Source: Adenanthera pavonina
Lineage: Eukaryota > Streptophyta > Magnoliopsida > Fabales > Fabaceae
DNA length: 64,000 nucleotides
Direction of reading: 5' to 3'
Assembly: GCA_026686845.1 (NCBI GenBank)
Contig: JAIVEN010000014.1
Location: forward strand, 13,130,001-13,194,000
The notes below the pieces were generated by a model, which was given only the letters and a program-made list of their open reading frames with translations, did not search any database and had not been told where the DNA came from. This document shows positions 41,229-50,677 of the stretch, one piece after another. Position 1 is the stretch's first letter; each line of letters starts with the position of its first letter. A program made the position numbers and the translations under genes.

Positions 41229-41973
41229 CCGAGACGGATTTACGGGAGGGCAAGGAGGGGTGCTTGCCCCTCCACACCTATATTAATACTATTGGTATAT
41301 TTAAATTCTCTATATGTGGTAGAAGATAGATGATGAACTCGGCCCACACCCCCCCCCCAAAATACCTGGTAACTACTATCCCACAATCGCCCAACTCGCT
41401 GCGTGATGAGTGCTTGTGTGAATAAGAAATATTAAATGTTTTACCTTTTTAATGTAAAATTATGTATTAAAAAGACATACTATTATTTAAAAAAATAACG
41501 TTACTAAACATATACTATCATTTAAAACAAAAATGGTGCATATTTAATAATTTTTTATTCATATGAGAGACTTTCAACATTCTTCTCCGTATTCTACAGT
41601 CGTTTCTTCCTTTTTCTGTCATTTCAATCTCTTCCTCAACTCTCATTTTGCCCAAAGTTTGGACAGTTGAACTCTTGGTGCGTTCTCATCCAATCCAAAT
41701 ATTATTATATTAAGAAATCATTTTGTCCTTTTGTGTAATTGTATTTGTGCAAATTTCTTCAATTTTTTTTTTCAATTTGTCTTTTGGAGTGCAGTACGAG
41801 AGTTTCACAGAAATAAAGTTCCATCGCCAACAATAGAAGAGATAGTTTCCAATTTGTCCTTCTTCACCGGGTTCATAATTGAAACTTTAGAAATTATTTT
41901 CTTAATTTTAAATTTCATAAGGTGCATCTTATTTATTTTCAAAAGTATAGTTTTTTTTTTACATGGTATATAG

Positions 41974-42265
41974 TGAAACGGTTCATAATTATGCCACCAT
42001 GTAACCCCTCCACCGTGTAACCTTCATGAAACTCCCTCTCCCATAACCTCCATCCATGTAACTCCCTCTTCCATAACCCCCTCGTCCATGTAACTCCCTC
42101 TCCCATAACCCCCTCACTAATTGCCATCAAACTCCATTAAAATCTGTAGCGTTTTATCTCTTTAGAGACTAGTATAAAAGGAGGCCACTTTCCTTTGTAT
42201 GGACACAGAAGAAAATAAAAAGAAACAGAGTACATTCCAGAGTATTTTTCTGAGTTTCTGTACCA
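41974..42265 (+). repeat. 5' LTR
   Basis: Begins TGAAACGG and ends TACCA. It contains three tandem units of about 30-32 bases starting CATGAAACTCC or CATGTAACTCC (42025-42118), a TATA box (TATAAAAG, 42173-42180) and AATAAA-like sequence downstream. The TATA box should drive transcription of the element. Confidence 0.95.
42173..42180 (+). promoter_or_regulatory. TATA box of the 5' LTR
   Basis: TATAAAAG sits about 90 bases before the LTR end and is preserved in the 3' LTR (about 47409-47416). Confidence 0.75.
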
Positions 42266-42268
42266 TTT

Positions 42269-42279
42269 TGGTATCAGAG
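42269..42279 (+). other. Primer-binding site, initiator Met-tRNA type
   Basis: TGGTATCAGAG, four bases after the LTR, matches the usual plant retrotransposon site complementary to the 3' end of initiator tRNA-Met. Confidence 0.9.
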
Positions 42280-42959
42280 ACAGGTTAGAGAGTGTCCAGA
42301 AGCTTCGAGGAGTGAGAGACCCGTCGACGAGTCGCCTGAAAGTGAGCAACCGCCGCCGCCGCCGCCGTCGGAATCAAGTTCCAGCCACTTTTCAGCGAAA
42401 CGGACCTCACCATCAAGCTCGGAAGGCCGGAAAACCTCAGTCTGGAGAGTTTCGCCGCCATCTGACACTCCACGCGCCGTCACGCTCCATCACCTGAAGT
42501 CCACGCGCCGGTCACACCCCTCACGCGCCACCCACGCGCCTGTTGGAGGTTGAAGATGATGACGTCATCTGCCACGTCATCCTGACCTGTCCAGTCAGCG
42601 ACAGCTCAGCCACTCCCGTGTCTGCCACGTGTCAATTCTGCCACGTCATCCTGCCCAGTCAGCCAAACTTCTTATATTTACAGTTTGACCCCCTAAACTT
42701 TTCCATATTTATATTTTTGCCCCTAATCTTTCCATAATTATATTTTTACCCCTTTATTTCCTTAAATTTCAATTTTGCCCCTGAACTTTTTGAAATTGCA
42801 ATTTGACCCCCATATTTTCCAGAATTACAGTTCTACCTCAAACTTCCCTAAAATTCTTTTTCTACCCCCATACTTCATAAAATTACCTTTTCACCCATAT
42901 TCCTTTATAATTGTTTGTTTGCCTAAGTTCTGACCTTACAGAAAAGGCCGAAAAAAAAA
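42280..42959 (+). other. Retrotransposon untranslated leader with degenerate tandem repeats
   Basis: The first half is G/C-rich with a CCG triplet run (about 42351-42368) and repeated ACGCGCC and GCCACGTCATCCTG words. The second half (about 42680-42920) is a degenerate tandem repeat with a unit of about 35 bases, built on a CCCC...AACTTTTCC...TTTTTGCCCC theme. No supported gene. Confidence 0.75.
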
Positions 42960-45900
42960 ATGCCTCCAAGACGCAGGAATGTACAGGACGTTGCGATGGA
43001 CGGGATGAGACGACGAATACAAGAATTGGAAGCTACCGTAGAATTGCAGCGAGCTTTGCTAGAAACTCGTAGAGAAAACCCAGAGGGTGATTCGGGTAGC
43101 AGCAGTTCGTCATCCACTGACAACCACCGCCGACCTCAACAACAACCATTCCGCTCTAGTGACATCAAAGTAGACATTCCTGAATTTGAGGGAAGACTCC
43201 AGCCAGACGAGTTTGTAGATTGGCTTCAAACAGTTGAGCGAGTGTTTGAATACAAGGAGATTCCAGACAGACAGAAAGTCAAGATAGTCGCTCTTAAACT
43301 CAAGAAGCATGCTTCCATATGGTGGGAGAATCTCAAAAGGAAGCGGGTACGAGAGGGAAAGCGCAAGATTGAGACTTGGGAGAAAATGAGACGACAGCTC
43401 ACCAGAAAGTTCCTACCGGAGCATTACCATCAGGATAATTTTATCCAATTGCAGAATCTTCGACAGAGGTCCTTGTCTGTAGAAGAATTCACTAGAGAGT
43501 TTGAAAAACTTATGATGAAGTGTGACATACAGGAGAAGGAGGAGCAAACGATAGCTCGTTATCTTGCAGGGTTAAACGCTGACATCAGTCGTCTAGTCCA
43601 GCTACAGCAATATTGGACTTTGGATGACGTGATTCGCCTAGCCATCCGTGTGGAAAAGCAAACGCCCAAGAGGTCTTCTTATCAACCTTCTTCCTCTAGG
43701 GGTTATTTTGATGGTCGAAAGGCAGAATTTCAGCAGCCCGCTTCATCAAGCAAACCACAGCCTAGCACTACGCGCAAGTCTCCAGCAAATACTGTCAAGG
43801 AATCTGGATCTAAAGCACCCCGATGCTTTAAATGCCAAGGTTTTGGTCACATCGCCTCAGACTGTCCTACTCGAAGGGTTATCACCATTAGGGAAGGGCA
43901 AGCTTATGAAGCACCTGACGAAGATGAAGAGGAGACTACATATTATGAGGCCGAACCAGTATATGACGAGGAGATTACGCCTGCAGATCAGGGAGAGGCT
44001 TTGGTTATCAGACGAAGTCTACATGCAGCTGTAGTTAAGGAAGAACCCTGGCTACGACGTAACATTTTTCACACTCGTTGCACTGCCCAGGGCAAAGTTT
44101 GTAATGTCATTATTGACAGTGGGAGCTGTGAAAATGTAGTGTCTGACTACATGGTACAGAAGTTGAAGCTACCAACGCATGACCACCCGCATCCTTACAA
44201 GCTTCACTGGCTTAATACTGGAAGCGAGGTAAAAGTTTCTAAGCAATGCCTTGTTACTTTTTCTATTGGGAACAGATATTGTGACGATGTTATGTGTGAT
44301 GTTGTTCCCATGGATGCATGCCACCTTCTTTTGGGGAGGCCATGGCAATATGATCGATATGCTCTGCATGATGGACGTACAAACACCTACTCTTTCACTA
44401 AAGACGGTGTCAAGATCAAGCTAGCGCCTCTATCGCCTAGTGAATTTAGCAAAGTCTCAACAGAAGCTAAGCCATTGGTGACTCTGATGACGAAAGAAGA
44501 GTTCAAGGAGATGAAATTTGAAACCCAGATAATGAGTTTCATACTGGTACTCGAGGCAAACAGTGAGTCCACCATCTCACCAGCAGTTATGCCCTTATTA
44601 TCCGAGTTTCCAGATGTGATAGCTAATGAGATACCACCCGGGTTGCCACCCATGCGAGACATACAGCATGCCATTGATTTTGTTCCAGGAGCAGTCATTC
44701 CTAACAAGCCTGCTTATAGGATGAGTCCTCAGGAACATGCCGAAGTACAACGACAAGTCGAAGAGCTATTGAAGAAAGGGCTGGTTCGGGAAAGTGTTAG
44801 CCCTTGTGCTGTACCTGTTCTGCTAGTACCCAAGAAAGATGGAAGTTGGAGAATGTGCATCGATTGCCGAGCTGTTAACAAAATTATTATCAAGTATCGG
44901 TTTCCGATACCCCGGCTCGATGATATGTTAGACCAGCTGTACGGTGCCACTACCTTTTCCAAAATTGATCTTCGTAGTGGGTATCACCAAATTCGAATTC
45001 GTCCAGGAGATGAATGGAAGACCGCTTTCAAGACAAGAGATGGCTTGTATGAGTGGAATGTGATGCCTTTTGGACTAACCAATGCCCCTAACACATTCAT
45101 GCGCCTGATGAATCAGGTATTGCGACCTTTCACTGGAAAATTTGTTGTTGTTTACTTTGACGATATTCTTATTTACAGCAAGAGTCAGGAAGAACACTTC
45201 GATCACATACGGCAAGTCTTGCAAGCTCTGCGAGACCAAAAGTTTTTTGCCAACCTAAAGAAGTGCACCTTTCTCGCCAATGAAGTTGTTTTCTTGGGGT
45301 ACATCATCACCACAGAAGGAGTTCGAGTTGATCCCAGTAAAATTGAAGCCATTAATAGTTGGCCAATTCCAAGATCTCTTCAGGAAGTCCGAAGCTTCCA
45401 CGGATTGGCTTCTTTTTACAGGAGGTTCATCCGCAATTTTAGCTCTACTGCTGCACCCATCACAGATTGCACTAAGGGAGACAAATTTCAGTGGACAGAG
45501 CAAGCTCAAAGGAGTTTTGAGGAGCTAAAGAAGCGATTGACTGAAGCTCCAGTTCTAGCTCTTCCAAATTTTGATCAGGTGTTCGAGGTTAGCTGTGATG
45601 CCTCCAACACTGGGATTGGGGCTGTCTTGAGCCATGAAGGCCATCCCATTGCCTTCTTCAGTGAGAAATTCAATGATGCCAAGCTCAGGTATTCTACTTA
45701 TGATAAAGAATTCTATGCCGTTGTCCGAGCTCTGCAACACTGGAGTCACTATCTCTTGAATAAGGAGTTCATACTTTTTTCGGATCATGAAGCCCTAAAG
45801 TATTTGAACTCTCAACAAAAGATCAGCCGTAAACATGCCCGGTGGAGTGAAATCTTGCAATCTTATCCTTTTCTCATTAAGCACAAGGCTGGAATTTTAA

Positions 45901-47174
45901 ATTCTGTAGCTGATGCTCTTAGCCGTCGGCATGTGTTACTAACAACAATGCAGGCCAAAGTTATTGGTTTTGATCTTGTCAAGGAGCTGTACCAGGATGA
46001 CCCTGATTTCCTTGGAGTGTGGGAAGCTACTGTTGATCAATCATTCCACCAGTATTACCGACATAATGGGTTTCTATTTCGAGAGAAAACCCTATGCATT
46101 CCTCAGGGTTCTTTGAGGGAGGCAATAATTTGGGAAGCTCACGATGGAGGATTAGCTGGTCATTTTGGCAGAGATAAGACAGTTGATCTGGTCAAAGAGA
46201 ATTTCTATTGGCCTAGACTTGAACGAGATGTCAACCGGCATATACAGCGATGCCGAATATGTCATTTGGCTAAGACGAAAGGGCAAAATACAGGATTATA
46301 CATGCCACTGCCAGTTCCAGAAGCACCGTGGGAAGATGTGAGCATGGATTTTGTTCTTGGTTTACCACGAATGCAGAGGCAAAAAGATTCCATCATGGTT
46401 GTTGTGGATCGATTTTCGAAGATGGCCCATTTTATTCCATGTCAAAAGACCCATGACGCGGTACAAGTTGCAGATTTGTACTTCAAAGAGATCGTTTGTC
46501 TCCATGGAATTCCAAAAACTATTACTTCTGATTGTGATGTTAAGTTCTTGAGCCACTTTTGGAGGACGTTATGGAAGAAGATGGGAACTAAGCTCCAATT
46601 TAGCAGTGCTGGCCATCCACAGACGGACGGTCAAACTGAAGCAATTAATAGAGTTCTGGGAAATCTTCTTCGAAGTTTCGTGGGAACGAATTTGAAGCAA
46701 TGGGACCTCGTTCTTGCTCAAGTTGAATTTGCCTATAATAATTCTGTTAATCAAGCAACTAGGAAGTGTCCGTTTGAAGTTGTTTACGGCACTCGTCCCC
46801 TTAGTCCACTAGACTTGACCCCTTCACTCGATAAGCCGCAGTATAGTTCTGATGCCGATCAAAGGGCTAAGGAAATCAAGAAGTTGCATGAACAAGTTCG
46901 TGAAAGAATCCAGAAGCAAAATTTCAAACTCAAGACACAGCGAGACAAGCATCGGAAGCAACAGATTTTTAATGTGGGAGACTTGGTTTGGATACATCTC
47001 AGAAAGGAGCGTTTTCCTAAACAACCCAATGCCAAGTTGTCACCCAGAGCTGACGGTCCTTTCAAGATTGTAACAACAATGCTTATAAGGTTGAATTGCC
47101 TGGTGCTTATGGAGTTTCTGCCACTTTCAATGTTGCTGACTTGTCACCATATTTGGATGATGATCCTGACTTAG
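42960..47174 (+). CDS. Gag-Pol polyprotein of the Ty3/gypsy element
   Basis: One open frame of 1404 codons. In order: a coiled-coil-prone N-terminus; the gag domain (about residues 70-240); a zinc knuckle of the form CX2CX4HX4C (about 290-303); an aspartic protease with a DSGS active site (about 388); reverse transcriptase with the catalytic YFDDIL box (about 735); RNase H (about 860-980); and integrase with an HHCC zinc finger followed by a D,D,E core. It makes structural proteins and the enzymes for copying and inserting the element. Near the 3' end, at about 47070, the frame shifts relative to the related sequence, so the last 30 or so codons read an unrelated frame. The expected tail stays open in another frame to about 47210. 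This break removes only the C-terminal extension, so the catalytic core is intact. Confidence 0.95.
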   Translation: MPPRRRNVQDVAMDGMRRRIQELEATVELQRALLETRRENPEGDSGSSSSSSTDNHRRPQQQPFRSSDIKVDIPEFEGRLQPDEFVDWLQTVERVFEYKEIPDRQKVKIVALKLKKHASIWWENLKRKRVREGKRKIETWEKMRRQLTRKFLPEHYHQDNFIQLQNLRQRSLSVEEFTREFEKLMMKCDIQEKEEQTIARYLAGLNADISRLVQLQQYWTLDDVIRLAIRVEKQTPKRSSYQPSSSRGYFDGRKAEFQQPASSSKPQPSTTRKSPANTVKESGSKAPRCFKCQGFGHIASDCPTRRVITIREGQAYEAPDEDEEETTYYEAEPVYDEEITPADQGEALVIRRSLHAAVVKEEPWLRRNIFHTRCTAQGKVCNVIIDSGSCENVVSDYMVQKLKLPTHDHPHPYKLHWLNTGSEVKVSKQCLVTFSIGNRYCDDVMCDVVPMDACHLLLGRPWQYDRYALHDGRTNTYSFTKDGVKIKLAPLSPSEFSKVSTEAKPLVTLMTKEEFKEMKFETQIMSFILVLEANSESTISPAVMPLLSEFPDVIANEIPPGLPPMRDIQHAIDFVPGAVIPNKPAYRMSPQEHAEVQRQVEELLKKGLVRESVSPCAVPVLLVPKKDGSWRMCIDCRAVNKIIIKYRFPIPRLDDMLDQLYGATTFSKIDLRSGYHQIRIRPGDEWKTAFKTRDGLYEWNVMPFGLTNAPNTFMRLMNQVLRPFTGKFVVVYFDDILIYSKSQEEHFDHIRQVLQALRDQKFFANLKKCTFLANEVVFLGYIITTEGVRVDPSKIEAINSWPIPRSLQEVRSFHGLASFYRRFIRNFSSTAAPITDCTKGDKFQWTEQAQRSFEELKKRLTEAPVLALPNFDQVFEVSCDASNTGIGAVLSHEGHPIAFFSEKFNDAKLRYSTYDKEFYAVVRALQHWSHYLLNKEFILFSDHEALKYLNSQQKISRKHARWSEILQSYPFLIKHKAGILNSVADALSRRHVLLTTMQAKVIGFDLVKELYQDDPDFLGVWEATVDQSFHQYYRHNGFLFREKTLCIPQGSLREAIIWEAHDGGLAGHFGRDKTVDLVKENFYWPRLERDVNRHIQRCRICHLAKTKGQNTGLYMPLPVPEAPWEDVSMDFVLGLPRMQRQKDSIMVVVDRFSKMAHFIPCQKTHDAVQVADLYFKEIVCLHGIPKTITSDCDVKFLSHFWRTLWKKMGTKLQFSSAGHPQTDGQTEAINRVLGNLLRSFVGTNLKQWDLVLAQVEFAYNNSVNQATRKCPFEVVYGTRPLSPLDLTPSLDKPQYSSDADQRAKEIKKLHEQVRERIQKQNFKLKTQRDKHRKQQIFNVGDLVWIHLRKERFPKQPNAKLSPRADGPFKIVTTMLIRLNCLVLMEFLPLSMLLTCHHIWMMILT

Positions 47175-47200
47175 ACTCGAGGGCGAGTTTTGTCCAACCT

Positions 47201-47208
47201 GGGAAGAA
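47201..47208 (+). other. Polypurine tract
   Basis: GGGAAGAA lies immediately before the 3' LTR, in the expected place for the plus-strand primer. Confidence 0.75.
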
Positions 47209-47500
47209 TGAAACGGTTCATAATTATGCCACCATGTAACCCCTCCATCGTGTAACCTTCATGAAACTCCCTCTCCCATAACCTCCGTCCATGTAACTCC
47301 CTCTTCCATAACCCCCTCGTCCATGTAACTCCCTCTCCCATAACCCCCTCACTAATTGCCATCAAACTCCATTAAAATCTGTAGCGTTTTATGCCTCTGG
47401 AGACTAGTATAAAAGGAGGCCACTTTCCTTTGTATGGACACAGAAGAAAATAAAAAGAAACAGAGTACATTCCAGAGTATTTTTCTGAGTTTCTGTACCA
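47209..47500 (+). repeat. 3' LTR
   Basis: Same length as the 5' LTR with about six differences, four of them clustered in a 9-base stretch (TCTCTTTAG against TGCCTCTGG). It is followed by the TATAG duplication. Confidence 0.95.
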
Positions 47501-47672
47501 TATAGTCTTTGATTTTCTATGATTGTTGATATAGTTTAAATTGATTTTAGAGTATTTTTTATTTTTTGTTGACTAATTATGAATTTAATTAGTTAGTTAA
47601 GTTCTATTCTCAATTTTAGATTGATTAATTTTGCTATTATTATGAAAATATATTATAGGAGAATATTTCATT

Positions 47673-50085
47673 ATGGGAAAGCTCAAAACTATTGATAATT
47701 TTTTCAAAAGAAAAGCTTCTCAAACTAATGAGACTAGTGACTCAACTCATTCTCATTTAGAATCCTCAGAGTTGATCAATAATGAAGAACCTCAAATTAA
47801 AGTGTCAAGAGTGGAAAAGGAAGAAATTGATATTGGTTTATTAGAAAGAGATCCAGGAAAGTGAGTTCCAATTTAGGAATATCCTGTTGAAGAATGTGAT
47901 AAAATTCGTCGTACTTATATCAAATTAGGACCATATCAACCTCTTTTAACAAAATTTTCAGCTTCTGATGGACCACATCTTCATCATTTTAATGCTTCTT
48001 GGTTTAAAAAGTTTCTAGATTTTTTTGAATATTCACCCACATTAGATGCTGCTTTTTGTTTGCCTTGTTACTTATTTAGTGATGGTCCCCAAAATGATGG
48101 AAAAGATGCATTCACTATGTAAGGATTTCAATCTTGGAAGAAAGTTAATGATGGAGTTAATTGTGCATTTCTTTCTCTTGTTGGAACTGCTTCTAATTCA
48201 CATCATAATAATTGTGAGCAATGTTGCAATACTTTAATGGCTCAATCCCAACATATAGAAAAAGTTTTTCACAGGCAAAATTCTCAAGCTATTGCAAATA
48301 ACCATTTGAGATTGAAGACTTCTATTGAAGTTGTTTGGTGGCTTACTTTCCAAGCATGTGCATTAAGAGGTAATGATAAAAACACTAACTCTTTAAATAG
48401 GGGAAACTTTATTCAGTTGATACAACTATTAGCATCATACAATCATAATGTTGTCTTAGAAAATGCACCTAGAAATGCTCAATATATTTCACCTAGCATT
48501 CAGAAAGAAATATTGTTTATGTTTGCTTGAAAGGTTCGTGCAGTAATTCATGAGGAGATTGGTGATTATAAGTTTTGTCTCATCATTGATGAGGCAAGGG
48601 ATCAGTCAAAAAGAGAACAAATGGCTATAGTTTTGAGATTTGTGGATAAAGATGGCTATGTTAAAGAAAGATTCTTTGATCTTGTTCATGTTTCGGATAC
48701 TTCGGCATTAACATTGAAAAATGAAATAGAATCCATTCTTTCTCGTCACAATCTTAGTGTTGAAAATCTTCGTGGTCAAGGATATGATACAACAAGCAAT
48801 ATGCATGGTGAATGGAATGGTTTGCAAGCTTTATTTTTAAGAGATTGTCCTTATGCATATTATATTTATTGTCTTGCTCATTGTTTGCAATTGGTATTAG
48901 TTGTTGCAAAAATTAGTCAAGTTCATCACTTTTTTTCGAAGTTATCGTTGATTGTCAGTTATATGACTGTTTCCCCAAAGCGCCATGACCAACTAAGAGT
49001 TGCTCAATGTACTCATCTTGCAAGTCAAATTACTAATAATGAGGTAGAAGCAGGTAGTGGACACAACCAAATAGGCACTTTACAATGAACTGGAGATATA
49101 GATGGAGTTCACATTTAAAATGTATTCAAAGTTTATTTGTTAAGTTTATGCCTACATGCGAAGTTCTTAAAAAGAATAGTAAAGAAAGTAATTATTCTGT
49201 TCGTGGGGAAGCAGAAGTTGCTATCGATGCTATGATGTCATTTGATTTTATCTTTATTTCGCATCTTATGAGAGATATTTTGCTAATAAGTCATGACCTT
49301 TGTTAAGCTTTGCAACGTATGGATCAAGATATTTTGAATGCTATGACTTTCGTATCTTCTACTAAAAGGTTGCTTCAAAAAATGAGAGAATGTGGCTAGG
49401 AAAATTTTATAAAGGAAGTTACATCTTTTTGTATAAAACACGATATAGATGTTCCTGACATGAGTGATTTCTATATTCTTGGAAGGGGTTGATGCCGTCC
49501 GAATGCTGAATATGTTTCAGTTGAATATCATTATCGTATTAACTTGTTTATTAGTACCATAGATACTCAAATGCAAAAGATGAATAGTAGATTCAATGAG
49601 ACTACAATGGAATTATTGACTCTCAGTTCAGCTTTGGAACCAGTTATAAATCATTCAACGTTGATCAGATTTGTGACTTGGTGGCAAGATTTTATTCAAG
49701 TGATTTTACAGAACAAGAAAAGTTACATATCAAAATACAAGCTCAACATTATAAGCTTTACATTCCACATCATCCTGATTTCAAAGAGGTCACATCAGTC
49801 TCCCAAGTATGCCAAGGATTGAAGAAAACAAGAAAATGGGATACTTATCATTTGATTGATCGTTTACTTCGTCTATTATTAACTCTTCTAGTCTCAAGTG
49901 CAACAAGTGAAATGTCATTTTCAGCTATGAATATCATAAAAAATAAGCTTAAGAATAAAATGGAAGATGACTTTCTTGCAAATTCCTTGGTTACATATAT
50001 TGAGAAAGAAATTGTTCAAAAATTTAACATAAACTCAATCATAGTTGAGTTTTATGACATGAAAGAACGGAGAGCTCAACTTTGA
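47673..50085 (+). pseudogene. hAT transposase remnant (TTF zinc finger, DUF4371 and C-terminal dimerisation region)
   Basis: Pieces of one protein lie in order on the plus strand but are cut by in-frame stops and frame changes. The N-terminal piece is 47673-47864. A zinc-finger-like part with Cys and His pairs follows (about 47930-48240), then 48237-48530 (HRQNSQAIANNHLRLKTSIE), 48621-49088 (LRGQGYDTTSNMHGEWNGLQ and a CLAHCLQLVLV segment) and the C-terminal 49678-50085 with SSATSEMSFSAMNIIKNKL, the hAT dimerisation signature. Stops are visible near 47873, 48528, 49303 and 49397. This is the family often annotated as zinc finger MYM-type protein 1-like. It cannot make a full transposase as it stands. 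Confidence 0.9.
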
Positions 50086-50199
50086 TAAATTGTATAAAGG
50101 TATGTTATATTTTTTTATTTGCATTATATGTAAGTGTCTTAATTTTTTTTAAATTTTTTCCCCAACCCCCCCAAAATTTTTTTTCTAGATCCGTCACTG

Positions 50200-50207
50200 A
50201 TAGTAAC
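50200..50207. repeat. hAT target-site duplication, right
   Basis: ATAGTAAC, identical to 41221-41228. Confidence 0.9.
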
Positions 50208-50677
50208 ATAGAAAAGAGTCCAGATTTATGTCCAAGTTTTTATTTTGTTAGCATAAAGAAAGAAGTTAGAAATAGAAAGTATGGTATAATTATTCAGAGT
50301 GAAGAGGACAAAAAAAGACTTGAGTAATAATATGATACAACAAGGGATCACCTGTGGGGTGATGAAGGAGAGCAGACCTCGGACGCCAGGCTACGAAAGT
50401 AGCTTCCCACCTTCCACCATTTGAATTTTGAAATCAGAGCATAGAAATTAGAGTGGTTCTTTTTTTCAATATGAGATCTAAAACACATTTTATGCTGGGA
50501 CAATATAAAACGATAACAATCTAGCTTTCATTCTTTGAGTTAAGATACAAAAGACTTTGTTTTTCGGGGAAGGGGGAGTTAAAGTTAAAGAATGAGAACC
50601 TTTGAAGGAAGGATAGAAGGAGCAAGTGGAAGAAGCAACGGAAGCGAAGCTGGGAAGCACAGAGTTCTGCGAATCAT

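Larger units (their letters stand above)
41974..47500 (+). mobile_element. Ty3/gypsy LTR retrotransposon, full length
   Basis: The order is LTR (41974-42265), primer-binding site, long leader, one gag-pol frame, polypurine stretch, LTR (47209-47500). The element begins TG and ends CA and is flanked by TATAG on both sides (41969-41973 and 47501-47505). By eye the two 292-base LTRs differ at about six positions, so the insertion is recent. Domain order (protease, reverse transcriptase, RNase H, integrase) makes it Ty3/gypsy. The small size and short LTRs suggest a chromovirus-type lineage, but I see no clear chromodomain. It lies inside the hAT element at 41229-50199. Confidence 0.95.
41229..50199 (+). 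mobile_element. hAT DNA transposon carrying a nested Ty3/gypsy insertion
   Basis: The left end is CCGAGACGGAT. The right end, in reverse complement, is CAGTGACGGAT; 9 of 11 bases match, giving short terminal inverted repeats of the hAT kind. The 8-bp flanks are identical (ATAGTAAC). Without the nested retrotransposon and its duplicated 5 bases the element would be about 3.4 kb. Its right half carries a decayed transposase (47673-50085) on the plus strand. It sits in intron 2 of BCAT copy 1, close to exon 3, with its transposase frame opposite to the host gene. Confidence 0.9.
38872..50677 (-). pseudogene. Branched-chain aminotransferase copy 1, split by a nested transposon and probably inactive
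   Basis: Ten exon equivalents align one-for-one with the intact copy at 53607-57696: 50600-50677 (MIRRTLCFPAS..., targeting peptide), 50352-50410, 41004-41175, 40485-40661, 40270-40401, 40083-40163, 39810-39926, 39605-39700, 39266-39378 and 38872-38986. The reading frame is well kept in most exons, including GTGSVKTISNYAP with the PLP lysine. Three faults stand out. The acceptor of exon 3 reads AC instead of AG (41176-41177); a nearby AG at 41199-41200 would shift the frame. Exon 6 has a net loss of six codons and an in-frame TAG (40134-40136), avoidable only by using that TAG as a new acceptor. Intron 2 is swollen to 9.2 kb by the hAT element with its nested retrotransposon. Inactive is the likely reading, but a rescued splice form is not excluded. 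Confidence 0.85.

Noticed and set aside
43648..44034. Plus-strand frame in the gag region
   Set aside because: A shifted-frame shadow of the Gag-Pol polyprotein.
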